Positions 10,619-21,900 of a stretch of DNA of 64,000 bases are shown piece by piece (the stretch's first letter is position 1; each line of letters opens with the position of its first letter). The position numbers and the translations under genes are program-made. The DNA comes from Gorsachius magnificus. Its lineage: Eukaryota; Chordata; Aves; Pelecaniformes; Ardeidae. A model generated the notes under the pieces. It had not been told where the DNA came from. It ran no database searches and saw nothing but the letters and a program-made list of their open reading frames with translations. The DNA lies in NCBI GenBank assembly GCA_034008185.1, contig CM067086.1:67812286-67876285 (forward strand). The letters run 5' to 3'.

Positions 10619-11958
10619 TCACTGAAGTCTGCGGTAACTTTTACAGAGTTCATGGTCCCTAATATCTCCCCACCCTCCGTTTTTCACATGAGGGGAAAGG
10701 GGTGCCATGGAGTACCTTTTACTGACACTCATCGTTTCGGGAAACAGGTACTGTTGGTTGCTGTTCAAGAGAGAGTCAATTTTGGCACTCTGGGTGGACG
10801 GTCTGCAGGATTTCTTGTGGTGCATGCCACAGTCCCCCGTGTGAAAAATCCTGGGGATTTCGGGAACCAGCACTTTCCAGAACTTTGGAAGACAAGAGAC
10901 AGTCAAGTGCTGCAGAGTCCAGTCCCAGTTGTAGTCGTCGTAGGTGCAGAAGGCATCCGTGCACTCGATGAGCTTCTGGTAGGTGTCTCTGCCGAAGGCC
11001 ATGCCCATGTTGTGCTCGGTAGACTTCCACGTCTTCATCTCCACCTTGTCGGCGCGGCCGGCGAAGCCGCCGCGGATGGGGCTGTAGGTGCCCAGGGAGA
11101 CGATCTGGCACTCGGGGCACTCCCGCTCGCGCAGGGCCCAGAGCTTTTTGAGGACGTGGTAGAAGTCGGGCGCCAGGTAGTGGTCCTCCTCCAGGAAGAG
11201 GACGGGCCCCGCGTGCTCCCGCAGGCCCGCACCCGCTCCCAGACGAAGTGCAGCTTCCACCACCAGTGGTGCTTGGTCTGGGAGAAGCGAGCTTCGCGGT
11301 AGTGCCCGAAAGAGTCGGGGTACTCGGCGTTGATGCAGCCCAGGCGCAGGGCGGCCGCCTTGCCCACGTCGCGGGGGCAGTCGCGGGGGTCGTGGCCGGG
11401 GAACTCGCGGGGGTAGAGCTGGATGCTGAAGGGGAAGAAGACCTGCAGGACGGGGCAGAAGTCCACGCGTGCCGCCAGCCGGTTGAGCTCCTCGCTCCAC
11501 AGGTCGTGGCTCAACACCAGCAGCACGTTCTCCACTCCCGCCGCCCGCCGCAGCGACTCCAGCAGCAGGCGCAAGTGCTCGGCTCGATCGTGCACCTGCA
11601 CCACCAGCACCACGTCGGCGGCGGCGGCGGTCCGCGCCGGGAAGCGCCCGGCGTTCCGCACCGGTTGGTCGAAGTTCAAGCGGTAAACGAGCGACCGGTA
11701 ACTCAGCGTCCCGTTCTCGGGGAGTAACGGCGGTACCGGAGACGCAGCCGAAACGTTAGCGGCGGAGCGACGAGGCGGTTCGCTCACCCGCGGCGGCTCC
11801 CCGGTGGTACCGGTACCGGTACCGCCCCGCTGCTGCTGCTGCTGCTGCTGCTGCTGCCGTCTCCGTCCTCCGCCCCCGCTCCCCCACAGCGCCAGCGCGC
11901 AAACCGCCAGCGCCAGCGCCAGCACCAACACTTTCCGCTTGTAAATCCGCAGCCGCAC
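10619..11958 (-). CDS. MGAT2: MGAT2, N-acetylglucosaminyltransferase II (frame broken, GTG at start)
   Basis: Golgi type II membrane enzyme that adds beta-1,2-GlcNAc to the alpha-1,6-mannose arm, committing N-glycans to complex type. It is intronless, as in mammals. N-terminus: a basic RLRIYKRK, then a hydrophobic anchor, then a stem with a Q9 run and N-glycosylation sequons (NVS, NGT). The catalytic domain is strongly conserved: SLVYRLNFDQ, HHWWWKLHFVWERV, the metal-binding EED in FLEEDHYLAPDFYHV, KTWKSTEHNMG, TYDDYNWDWTLQ, CGMHHKKSCRPSTQS and the terminus KSYRRLQ. Two anomalies: the codon aligned with the mammalian initiator Met is GTG (11956-11958), with no in-frame ATG between it and an upstream TAA; and one nucleotide is missing near 11224-11229, after HFVWERVR. 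Identity is certain. Whether the lesions are real or consensus errors is open. Confidence 0.93.
11807..11856 (-). repeat. MGAT2: Trinucleotide repeat (CAG)9 and GGTACC repeat in MGAT2 stem
   Basis: Nine uninterrupted CTG units at 11830-11856 read (CAG)9 in the gene and encode Q9. They adjoin a GGTACC-type tandem (about 11807-11825) that encodes alternating Gly and Thr. Both fall in the disordered stem between membrane anchor and catalytic domain, where length change is likely tolerated. Confidence 0.9.
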
Positions 11959-12125
11959 CTCGGGGCCCCCCCACCGTCCCCGCCCGCCTTGGGCGACGGT
12001 CAAGCCGGCGCTGCCGTTTTATTGGTCGCCGGAGCTGTCGCTCGGCGGCGCTTCCGGTGGGGAGGCGGGGCCGCGCAGACGCGGTTCGGGGTCGCCCGCC
12101 TCCCGGCCCTGGCCTTCTTTGCGTT
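11959..12125 (-). promoter_or_regulatory. MGAT2: MGAT2 CpG-rich 5' region
   Basis: Dense CpG DNA directly upstream of the MGAT2 reading frame, continuous with the CpG-rich coding sequence. It is the probable promoter and 5' UTR. No TATA box is evident. An in-frame TAA lies about 60 nt upstream of the GTG codon. Confidence 0.5.
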
Positions 12126-13095
12126 AAGGAAATCGTTCTGGAATCGGCAGGAGAAAGAAAGTAATTCTAGGAGTGCGAGACGAGGAGAAAAATCGTTCGG
12201 GATGCGGAAAGAATGAGCCAAAAAATAATTCTGGATGTGGGAGAACGAGCCACGAATCATTCCAGATTTGAAAGAACCACCCCAAATCATTCTAGATTTG
12301 AAAGAACAACATTCTAAATTTGAAAGAAGAAAATTCTGGGTTTGAAAGAACAGAATTCTGAATCTGAAAGAACAACCCCAAATCATTCCAGATTTGAAAG
12401 AACAAAATTCTAAATGTGAAAGAACAACCCAAAATCATTCTGGATTTGAAAGAAGAAAATTCTGGATTTGAAGGACTAAGCTAAAACTGTAGAGTTGAAA
12501 GAACAAGCCAAAATTCTAGATTTTCTAGATTTCAAAGAGCAAAATTGTAGATTTGAAAGGCTGAGCTAAAATTCTAGATTCGAAAGACCAAATAAAATCA
12601 TTCTAGAATGGCAAGAATATGAAATTCATTCTAGAATGAGAAGAATAAGATAAATTCACCTCTAGAACGGCAAGAATAAGGAGCCGGGGGGGTCGGGCTC
12701 TGCTCCCAGGGAAGGGGCGATGGGACGAGGGGAAACGGCCTCAAGTTGTGCCAGGGCAGGGTGAGGTTGGCCCTGGGGAACAATTCCTTCCCCAAAGGGC
12801 TGTCAGGCACTGGAAGGGGCTGCTCAGGGAAGGGGTCGCCCCCCGGGGTTTGGGGGGGGGGGGGGGGGAATTGGGGGGGGGCTTAAAGGGTTTTCCCCCA
12901 AACTTTGGATGGACCGAAGAAAAGAATGGCAAGAATACAAGAAAATAATTCTAGAATTGCAAGAACAATACTCTAAAAAAAATCACTCTAGAATGGCTGG
13001 AATAGGGTAAATTAGAAAAAAAGGAAAAAATAATTATAGAAGAAGATATCCAAAAAAACAATCTATAATAAAATAATTCTACAATTACACACAAG
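12126..13095. repeat. Degenerate AT-rich minisatellite (core ATTCTRGA-TTTGAAAGAAC)
   Basis: A run of imperfect copies of a 20-35 bp unit built around attctagatttgaaagaac, often with a CCCAAATC spacer. It fades into units with ttctagaatggcaagaa toward the right. Copies occupy 12126-12680 and resume at about 12911-13095, with a CR1 fragment between. It sits directly upstream of the MGAT2 promoter. I know of no named family with this unit. Confidence 0.8.
12683..12910 (+). mobile_element. CR1 LINE fragment inserted in the minisatellite
   Basis: Shows gggctctgctcccaggg, ggcctcaagttgtgccaggg, gggctgtcaggcactggaagg and a corrupted tail cttaaagggttttccccc. A G-run near 12850-12870 replaces part of the usual sequence. 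Minisatellite units abut both ends. Confidence 0.85.
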
Positions 13096-13478
13096 TGCCC
13101 GGGTTACTCTCGTAATTCTGTCCTTTGTGTCCCAGCCCCTCTCCTGGGTGGGCACGGACAGGCCCCTTGTGAAATCCGGTGAGGGTTTTGTGCCCCGTGC
13201 CACGGCGCGGCGTGCTCCGGGGGGGCAAACACCGTCACCCCGGGGGGTCCTCGGGAGCAGGAGCGCTCTCCCCCCGCCGCGGCTCCGCTTTGCGCTCGCA
13301 GAAATCGCGCCAGTTCTGCTCCGAAAAGCTTCACCAACCTGGCAGCCGTCCCCAAGCCGAGTTTGGGGATGGCAGCAGCTGGCAACCCCCGCGTGGGCTT
13401 CCAGGAGGCCCCGGACGCGTCCGAGCAGCGGAGCGAGGGGCAGCGCTGGCCCGGCCCAGCCACATCCAGCGGGAATTT
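13096..13478. other. GC-rich intergenic DNA
   Basis: Unique-looking GC-rich DNA between the minisatellite and the long CR1. Open frames on both strands look compositional. No gene is recognised. Confidence 0.4.
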
Positions 13479-14371
13479 CATAGAATCATAGAATCACCTC
13501 GGTTGGAAAAGCCCTTTAAGATCATCGAGTCCAACCGTTAACCTAGCACTGCCATCCCACCACTAAACCCTGGCCCTAAGCACCTCATCTGCCCTTCTTT
13601 TAAATACCTCCAGGGATGAGGACTCCACCACCTCCCTGGGCAGCCCATTCCAGAGCCTGACAACCCCTTTGGTGAAGAAGTTTTTCCTAATGTCCAGCCT
13701 AAACCTGCCCTGGCACAGCTTCAAGCCATTCCCCCTTGTCCTATCGCCCGTTACCAGGGAGCAGAAGCCGACCCCCACCTCACTCCCCCCTCCTCTCAGG
13801 CAGTTGTAGAGGGCGATGAGGGCTCCCCTCAGCCTCCTCTTCTCCAGACTAAACACCCCCAGCTCCCCCAGCCGCTCCTCGTAAGCCTTGTGCTCCAGAC
13901 CCCTCACCAGCTTGGTTGCTCTCCTCTGGACCTGTTCCAGCAAGGCAACATCTTTCTTGTAGTGAGGGGCCCAACCCTGACCCCAGCATTCGAGGGGCGG
14001 CCCCCCCAGTGCCCAGCACAGGGGCACGGTCCCTGCCCTGCTCCTGCTGGCCACACCACTCCTGATACAAGCCAGGATGCCGCTGGCCCTCTTGGCCACC
14101 TGGGCACCCTGCTGGCTCATATTCAGCCCCCTGTCGACCAGCACCCCCAGGTCCTTTTCCACCAGGCAGCTTTCCAGCCCCTCTGCCCCACGCCTGTAGC
14201 GCTGCATGGGGTGGTTGTGACCAAAGTGCAGGACCCGGCCCTTGGCCTTGTTGAGCCTCACCCAGTTGGGCTGGGCCCATGGATCCAGCCTGGCCAGGTC
14301 CCTCTGCAGAGCCCTCCTCCCCTCGAGCAGATCAACACTCCCACCCAGTTTGGTGTTGTCTGCAAATTTCT
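13479..14371 (-). mobile_element. CR1 LINE, about 0.9 kb, with ORF2 C-terminal region
   Basis: Minus-strand CR1. Its 3' end is at 13479 (tagaatcatagaatcacc on the plus strand) and it extends to about 14371. From 14261 to 13563 it stays open, encoding the region after the reverse transcriptase domain: [67 protein letters not shown]. It is among the longest and best preserved copies here, but is 5'-truncated and lacks the catalytic domains. Confidence 0.93.
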
Positions 14372-15877
14372 GACCGCCCCCGTCTGCCTGCAGCGCTGCC
14401 CCGCTTTACGAGGGTCTCCGCTGCGCCTCGTCCCTTCTAGCACTAAACCGCTGTTCTCGGGGGCGGCACCCACACATGCAGGGTTGGGGGTGATTTATTT
14501 TTTTCCGCCTGGGTTAACATCAATGCTCATTTCCATAATTTTAAGTATTTCTTGCCCCAAGGCGGCAGCCTCCGCAGAGCCAGAGCCCACGTCTTGCAGG
14601 GCCGTGGGTCAAACGCCCGCACCTGAAACGCCGTCGGGTTGGGCTAAGGGGGTTTCCCTATCGCACAGGCGGCGTGCGGATAACCGCAGTGCTTGGATAA
14701 TGCAAAACGGCGTCGGCGCAGCAAAATCAGGCCCATTAAAGCATGACCCCATCTGCCGCTAGCCCCGCCTGCGGCAGCATTCAGGGGTTATCAAACTGAG
14801 ATCCACCATCAAGGTGCCTTCCCCCAGAGGAGACGGGCAAAGACAGGTTCCAGTTGCATTTAAAAAGCCTCTCACATCAGGCAGCGTCCTCCAATTCCAG
14901 GCGAGAGCCATCGGTTGCTTTAATCCGGTGAGACCAACCCCCGAGACTGCAACGTGCAAGGCAAACACCAAACTTCTTGGGTGCAACGTTAGCAGAAGGG
15001 ACCAGAGCGATGCTTCCACGTTTAGGCCATGTTTTTAATAACAGCTCGACCTTTGCAGGCCACAGCCGAGCTTTGCTTAACTCGGCAAGTTTCTCCTAAT
15101 CACCCGGGCACAACTAGGGGTTTTCAAGCGAGTCATTAAAGAGCACTCCTTAAAAGAGAGAGGCTGGTCTCTGCAACAGAGTCGGTTTGATTCAATCAGA
15201 TCGTGTTGCAAACACCCCATAAATGGCCCTACAGAATCCCACACAAGTACGATAAACGAGGTAAACACTTTCTTACGAGAATAATTTTTGCCCAGTCCCA
15301 TTTTCTCTAGGAAAAGCCCTAGACACAGCGGTTGGGTCACGCACGCTCCTTTGGGTCATGCATGCTCCTGCGCCTGCAATACCCGACAACGGAACCGTGC
15401 CCACCCTTTGCTGTCCACGCCGGTGTCCGCACCCGTTCGTCGGCCTTTTCCCCAAATGAGCCCAGGGCGCCGGCGAGAAGCGAGCTGGAGGAGATCTGAG
15501 AGACGCCGCGGTTGTCTGGCTGGCAGGCACGGAAAACCCCTGGAGAAGACGCTCCCGAAAGAAGCGATTCCTGCTTTGCCTTTACCTACCGCTGAAGGAC
15601 GGCTTTCGCCTCTTGGCTCCCTCGCCACCTCCTGGCTGGCCAACAGCGCCGGCTCCGAGCGCTGCAGCGGCCGCCCCAGCAATGCCGCCGGCTCCCGCTG
15701 CCGCCCCGGCTGCTCATCCGCCCGCAGCCAGCGAGACCCAAACCCCCCCACCATCGAGCACCTTGCTGCCTCTGGGACCAAGCTGCAGCCAGAGAACGTC
15801 ACCCTGCTCAGACAAACGTTTTGCAACACGGACAGAGCTTGTTAATGGGGGTGGCAAGAGATGGAGAGTATTAAGTT
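14372..15877. other. Intergenic DNA with a CpG-rich patch at 15430-15740
   Basis: No gene is supported. A CpG- and GC-rich patch at about 15430-15740 is not attached to any gene I can identify. The mammalian neighbour RPL36AL would lie somewhere in this interval by synteny, but no ribosomal protein L36a-like reading frame is present. Confidence 0.45.
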
Positions 15878-16025
15878 AGAATCATAGAATCATAGAATCA
15901 TAGAATCACTTTGGTTGGAAAAGCCCTTTAAGATCATCGAGTCCAACCTTGAACCTAACCCTGCCATCCCACCACTAAACCCTGGCCCTAAGCACCTCAT
16001 CTACCCTTCTTTTAAATACCTCCAA
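15878..16025 (-). mobile_element. CR1 LINE, 3' fragment
   Basis: Begins with four tandem agaatcat units, then ctttggttggaaaagccc and catcccaccactaaaccc, to aaatacctcca. This is a short minus-strand CR1 3' end. Confidence 0.92.
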
Positions 16026-18492
16026 GGAAATATAATACACAAACTCATGCTAAGAGAATGTGCTTTTTTGGGACAGATAAAATTAAAGAGAATAGCACAA
16101 ATACAATTTCTTCATCTGGACATAGTTAGGGATTAAATATTTGGTCAGGGTTTGAATACAGTTATTTTCTTTCCAAGTTCATTCCAAGTTGGCCGGAACA
16201 GATTCCCAAGGGAACTCGGGGATGTTGTAGGCCCCTCCCACCCCTCTGCTTGGCTGCACAGGACTTCCCTTCATCTTTTCTTGGAAGGTGGGAAAGCAGG
16301 GAGTTTAGGAAACTCCTCCACGCGTTTGACCTCCATGGGGACGGCGAGATCACAGCACGCTGGGGATGTCGCTGCCTGGCTGGAAGGTGCTCTGGTGCTA
16401 ACGCAGCGATGGCTGGGAAAGAAGCTCTGCAGAGTAGGGCTCCAGCGCCCTGCCGCCCTCCTCCATGCTGGGTCAGCTGCTGTACTTGGGGAGGATTAAG
16501 GGAAGCAGAGTCAGTTTTGGGGATGATGTTCACTTCAGAGATAATGGCAGCCCCGTGTGCACACACGGCATTAAAAAACCCCCAGCAGTACGCGTAGAGC
16601 TGACAGCGAAGTATTCCCCCCCCCCCCCCCCCCCCAAAAAAAGCCCCTTCCCACAGTTCACAGCCTTCCCTTCGTGCCGGGAGAGGCTGTGCTCCTCTTC
16701 CCCTTGGCCTTTAGCCCCCCCCGCTGATCCCGTCTCCCAACACGGCAGGGCTCGGACAGGACTCCACAGCCTACCCTGGCAGGCTGCTCTCCGCCTGGGC
16801 CGCTCAGGTGGGGTGTCCTCTCCCCCCAGCACAGCCACTGCAGACACCCACACATCTGCATCTAAAATTCCTGAGGAGTCCCACAGGAGGCCAAATTTCT
16901 GTGTCTACTCCACTTCCCTCCTCTTAATCATGCACTCCACCTAAAAGGTTTTTTTTCCAAATGAGTAATCTTCAGGCTGCTGCAATCAGGCTGAGATCTC
17001 TCTCCCTTTACAGCAGCATTAGCATATGACTATTTAAAACCTGCCAGGGTTAGCTCCGCAGCGCTTCCCGAAGATCGGCATTGAGGTAAACAGGCACGCT
17101 CGGCCTCCTCCTTGACAAGCTCTCTGTAGCTGAAGAACAAGTGAAGGAATGATTCACCCGAATCTTCCTGTAGTTGCTAAAAAATTACTGCTTTACAAAT
17201 ACTGTAGGAAGAGAACACAGTCGAGTTATTTTGACATTAGCAGAAAGTTTTAATGACAGTATTTCTAGAATAAAGGTTCCTCTTCCTCAGGAAAATGCAT
17301 CTCCTGGCCTTGTCAGAGCAAAGCCCTTCAGCGGGAGTGCTTCAGTATTTCTGTCTGCTGTGAATGTCTCTGATTTCTAGTGAAGAGTTTGAAGCTGATG
17401 ATTTTTAAAACGTGGATGAAGGTTGTGCTCCCGTGGGAGACGTTAGGCGATACCTGCAAGCCAAGACCTTCTCCCGAAGCCTGCTGCCGCCTTTCAGGCT
17501 GCTCCTCACGCTGGACATCGCATCTGGCTGTCACCTGAAGGCCAGTCGAGATCAGTTCTGCACTCGGTAACTACAGATGCCTTGTTTTCCCACTGAAACG
17601 ACACTTAATTGCCACAGTGCTGTGTTTTGCTGTGACCCGAAGAGACACAAAATGCATAAGTCACTCCCAGGCAGTCAACACCACTTCAAAAATAATAGCG
17701 TAACATGCTCCCTCCGAGCCATCACATGTTCCAGGGCAGGGGATGCCTAAAGTCTTCTCAAGGGGCTTTTGTTCCACACTGTTTCAATACCCCAGCCAGA
17801 GACCAGCTGACAAGACATGAAATAGGGGTGCGGATACTCTCAAGTGTTTCAGTATCTCCACCAGGAAAAAGGCTGGGAGCTAATCTCTACAATACGCTGG
17901 ATGAAAAACTCATTAGAAAAGACACAATTCATGTAGTAGAAGGGTTTCAAAATTTAATAAGTCAACACAACGAACAAGTCAAGAATCTTTAAAATGTGAG
18001 AGTTAAGAAACAAAGTTTAGGTCACATCTTTAGAAAAAGACATTTCTTGTATAACAGAGATAAACCCCAAAACATTTGCTCTGGTAAAAAAAAAAAACCA
18101 AAAACCCAGCAACGCTGGTCCCTGCTTGATGTGAGAATGCTGTAACAGAACTTTTTAAAAAGAAGCACCTGGAATTACATGACCAGTTTTGAACTCCTCA
18201 CATTGTAATTTCTTCTCATAGCATCCTACCAAGTTGCTCTACAGTAAACAAATCAGGAAGAGTCCAGTCCAGTGATAAAGTCAACGCAGTTGTCTTCTGT
18301 AGGCAGAGTTCAGAGCCTCAAGTGTAAGCAAAGCAGTTTGATACACGCTCACCTTCCTTCTCCTAGCAAGGAGAGACCACTTACGCCACGAAACAAAGAA
18401 AACTGTCACAATACTCCCAACAAAGTCATAGTAACAGGAAGAAGAAAGCAAAATACATTCTAAGGAAGATTCATTCAAGCTAAACATCGCTT
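16026..18492. other. Intergenic DNA downstream of LRR1
   Basis: No gene is supported. A C20 tract lies at 16616-16635. The open frames here are short and resemble nothing known. Part of the right end may belong to an extended LRR1 3' UTR. Confidence 0.45.
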
Positions 18493-18498
18493 TTTATT
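18493..18498 (-). promoter_or_regulatory. LRR1: LRR1 poly(A) signal (AATAAA)
   Basis: TTTATT on the plus strand reads AATAAA on the minus strand, about 205 nt past the LRR1 stop codon. It is the first canonical signal downstream of the last exon. Confidence 0.55.
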
Positions 18499-18703
18499 CC
18501 AACCAAAGAGAGATTCTAGTGGCGGAGGAACAGAGCCAGGCCCACGGGATAAGGCTGACAGTGCCCCCTCACTGCAAGACCGACGTTTGCTACCGGCAGC
18601 AAAGGCCCTATGCCAGCACCTTGTGGGTAACAAGCAGAAAACAATTTCAGGCTCTTCCGCCACTGGACAGAACTTCAGGCAGAGCTTTTGCACCCGGTAA
18701 CGG

Positions 18704-18956
18704 TCACCCGTTACTCTGCAGGTACGTATCCAGGAACTGGGAATAGCAGTCTAGAGAACAGAAGTAGCAGATGATGGGTGCCTCCGTACCTCCCATGTTA
18801 TCCACGAGGACCACGGTGTGAGCTACGTGATGGAGATTCATGGTCACCGTGATCTGAATGAAGCTGCTCAGACAGGCACTTCCGCACTGGCATGTTTTAG
18901 CCACTTCCAGATCTTCACAAAGGTGAGAAGGAAGGAGATGACAACCATAAGGGATT
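18704..18956 (-). CDS. LRR1: LRR1 exon 4 (C-terminal)
   Basis: The acceptor CTTGTTCAACAG precedes A|ATCCCTTATGG. 84 codons including TGA at 18704-18706 follow one leading base. The translation has RIPYGCHLLPSHLCEDLE, CQCGSACLSSFIQ and HTVVLVDNMGGTEAP, the conserved C-terminal Cys-containing region of LRR1. It needs two bases of the split codon from exon 3, but exon 3 supplies only one. Confidence 0.88.
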
Positions 18957-21900
18957 CTGTTGAACAAGAGGAGTTAAGTGTGAATTCACTACAAAATTAA
19001 CCGATGTCGCTCAAACACTGTGACAGGCCATATGCACCAGCTGGGAGAAACGCCTTTCCGAGATCATAGACAAGGCAAATCTGAAATTGTACCAGTTGCA
19101 ATATTGGACTGGTTAGGAATTAAATGCCACTTTCCAAGACAATCATTAAAAACATGCAACCATGCTACTGACCCCTAAGGACCATGGGCTTGAGCTCCAG
19201 AAGACACTGCAACAAGAACCAGGGAGTTCACACAAATCGTGACCGCCTGTATTACAGCGACAGAGAATTAGAGATAGAGAATTAAAAAGAAGATTAAGAA
19301 TAACAAGAGAACTGGGCACGTATGTGCTCTTCCCTCACAGTAGCCAGGAAGATCACTGTATTTCAACCTGGCCTGATAAGGCACCCACAGTTTACTCCTT
19401 GCTCTATAACACAAAGAAGCAGTAGTAGCGTAAAAACACCGTACCCAGAGGAAACAGGAGATAGAATGAGCCTTTTTACAGTAATACATTGCAGACAATA
19501 AATTAAGGTTCTTTTCATCTGTCATGTCAGTAACGATGGTCAGTGACAGGAACGCGAATTGCTTCTTTTTAAGTTTGCAGCAGAGTGGCATTGTGTTTGG
19601 GGTACAAAATAAATAATTTCCCTGAAGCACGTTGTGAGTTAACTTCAAAGTGTGGGTATCACCAGTGCCCAGCTGTCACTCGGGACTCACAGAATAGGTC
19701 TCATGACTCACATCCCGACTACACCTACATATTCCCAATTCTTTCTACATACCATGATTCACATAGCTGAGGCTCCTGTGGGTTTTTTTTTTTTTTTTTT
19801 TCACCACCTCAATTTTGGGACACCCTTTTTTCCGGTCAGGACAAACGTAATCACAGCTCTGGTACTTGCCTAGCGTGCCACTGTGGAGATTGATTTCCAA
19901 ACATTTGCTTTTGTGTCTTCCTTCTGTTTTCTTCCTTTCTCAAGGTTTGTACAGCCCATCATCACTCCTGTGTCTCATTTTCTGTTAATTCTCACCTCCA
20001 GTGAATGTCAGACAGAATGTCTGTTGCCCACTTGTTGGACTTTTTCTTTTCCATTTAAGACAATCAGGACCACTCTGACCAATGCTGTCTCCTAACAAAC
20101 ACGGACCCCTGGGCAAGGGGGCCGTTTCCATTGCGCCTTGTCTCGCTGAGACTCCTGGAGCAGAAAGCCTTTTTGTTCTGTATGATGCTGGCTTTATAAA
20201 AGCCTGCTGCATGGGGACCAAGGGCTGGGTTAATGACCAGGCATCCTCAGGTACCCTGGTAATGTAACCAAGCACCAACATCTGACCAGTGTTGAGGGAT
20301 TATAATCTCTAGAAAAAAAACATGCCTTAATAATATTTATATCAAAACTACAGCAATTTATATAAAGTTGGGAAAGCAGAGACGTAGAGTTTAACTACTC
20401 TAATAAAATCAGCAAGGTCAGAAGAGGGTAAGATCTCTTCTGGAGCAGAGGAGGCTGAGGGGAGCCCTCATCGCTCCCTACAACTGCCTGAGAGGAGGGG
20501 GGAACTGGGGGGTGTCGGGCTCTGCTCCCAGGGAACGGGCGATGGGACGAGGGGAAACGGCCTCAAGTTGTGCCAGGGCAGGGTGAGGTTGGACATTGGG
20601 GAAAATGTCTTCCCCAAAGGGCTGTCAAGCACTGGAAGGGGCTGCCCAGGGAAGGGGTTGAGTCCCCAGCCCTGAGGGGATTTAACAGCCGGGCAGAGGC
20701 GGTGCTGAGGGCCAGGGTTTAGTGGTGGCCTTGGCAGTGCCATGTTAATAGTTGGGCTTGATGATCTTAAAAGTCTTTTCCAACCTGAATGATTCTGTGA
20801 TTCTATAAGATTTGAACCAGAACATTTGGTTGCTCAGCTCATTTCCAGGGTGTGCCCTGCATGCCTGTGGACACCTTTAGCACAGACTTCTGAGCAATTA
20901 ACCCAGGTTTATGGGGCGCTCCCCAGCCCTAAGGCAGGAACGGGCATAGAACATAGATTAGGAACACTTCAAATCTGTCTCTCATCCCCTTTCTGCACCC
21001 ATGACTCCCTTTTCCATCTTCGTGCTCCCTTTTCCACCCAGAACAGGGTGGGAGCAGCAGCAGCTGGCACCGGCAGGATTGCAGGCAGCGGCATGCAGGC
21101 AGAGCTATGTAAGCAGTGTTGGTGGAAGAGGAGAAAACTGATAACAAACAGCAGCCTGGCAAGGATGGTGTTTACTTGGTGAAATAACAATTTTAAAATT
21201 ACCTCAGAACTGGCCTTCTCTGCCTAAGACAGAACACCCTCACTCCAACACCAAAGGAAGTTAACAGCTCAAGGAAAACCTAAGGCAGGGAGAAGCCTGC
21301 AGTAGGTAATGCCAACACAGTGTGACACTGGCCCCCTGAGAAGCCACCTCGTGGCACCTTTCTAATGCTACTCAGCCTCTGTAAGGTCCCGTCTCAAGCA
21401 GTGGCAGACCCATCCACGTCTGTAACGAGGAGCTGTACAGTGGCAGGTAACCCTTTGCCAACATGGGAAGGGATAGCGACAGGCTAATGGCTATGACAGC
21501 TTTAGTGTACTTTAATGTGAGCACAGGAGGAAGGGCAACCATGTTTGAAAGCAATTTCCTAGCTAGGTCGCAACACAGAATATGATTGGTGCCACAAAAT
21601 CCACCGTAATGCAAGCTCCTCAATAACAAATGCCAGAAGGGGTTCAGGGCTGCAGAATTGATTCTTTTTTTTTTTCCCCATGGTTGGGCAAGAATATTCT
21701 GTTACGGTGCCCCCATTTTGTGGATAAAAACATTTCAACCTTTAGCTTTCTCTAAATGCTTCCAAGTCACCAATTTACTGTGTTATCCCGTACAACAAAG
21801 GGATGATTTTAAAAGCAGAATTCAAAGCAACTTTAGCCTTATGATTTTTAACAGGTGAAGAGCCATAGCCACTGACATGGGGAAAAAAAAAAAAAAAAGT

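Noticed and set aside
13563..14261. 232-codon frame that could be taken for a host gene
   Set aside because: It is the C-terminal part of CR1 ORF2, within a 5'-truncated element without catalytic domains.
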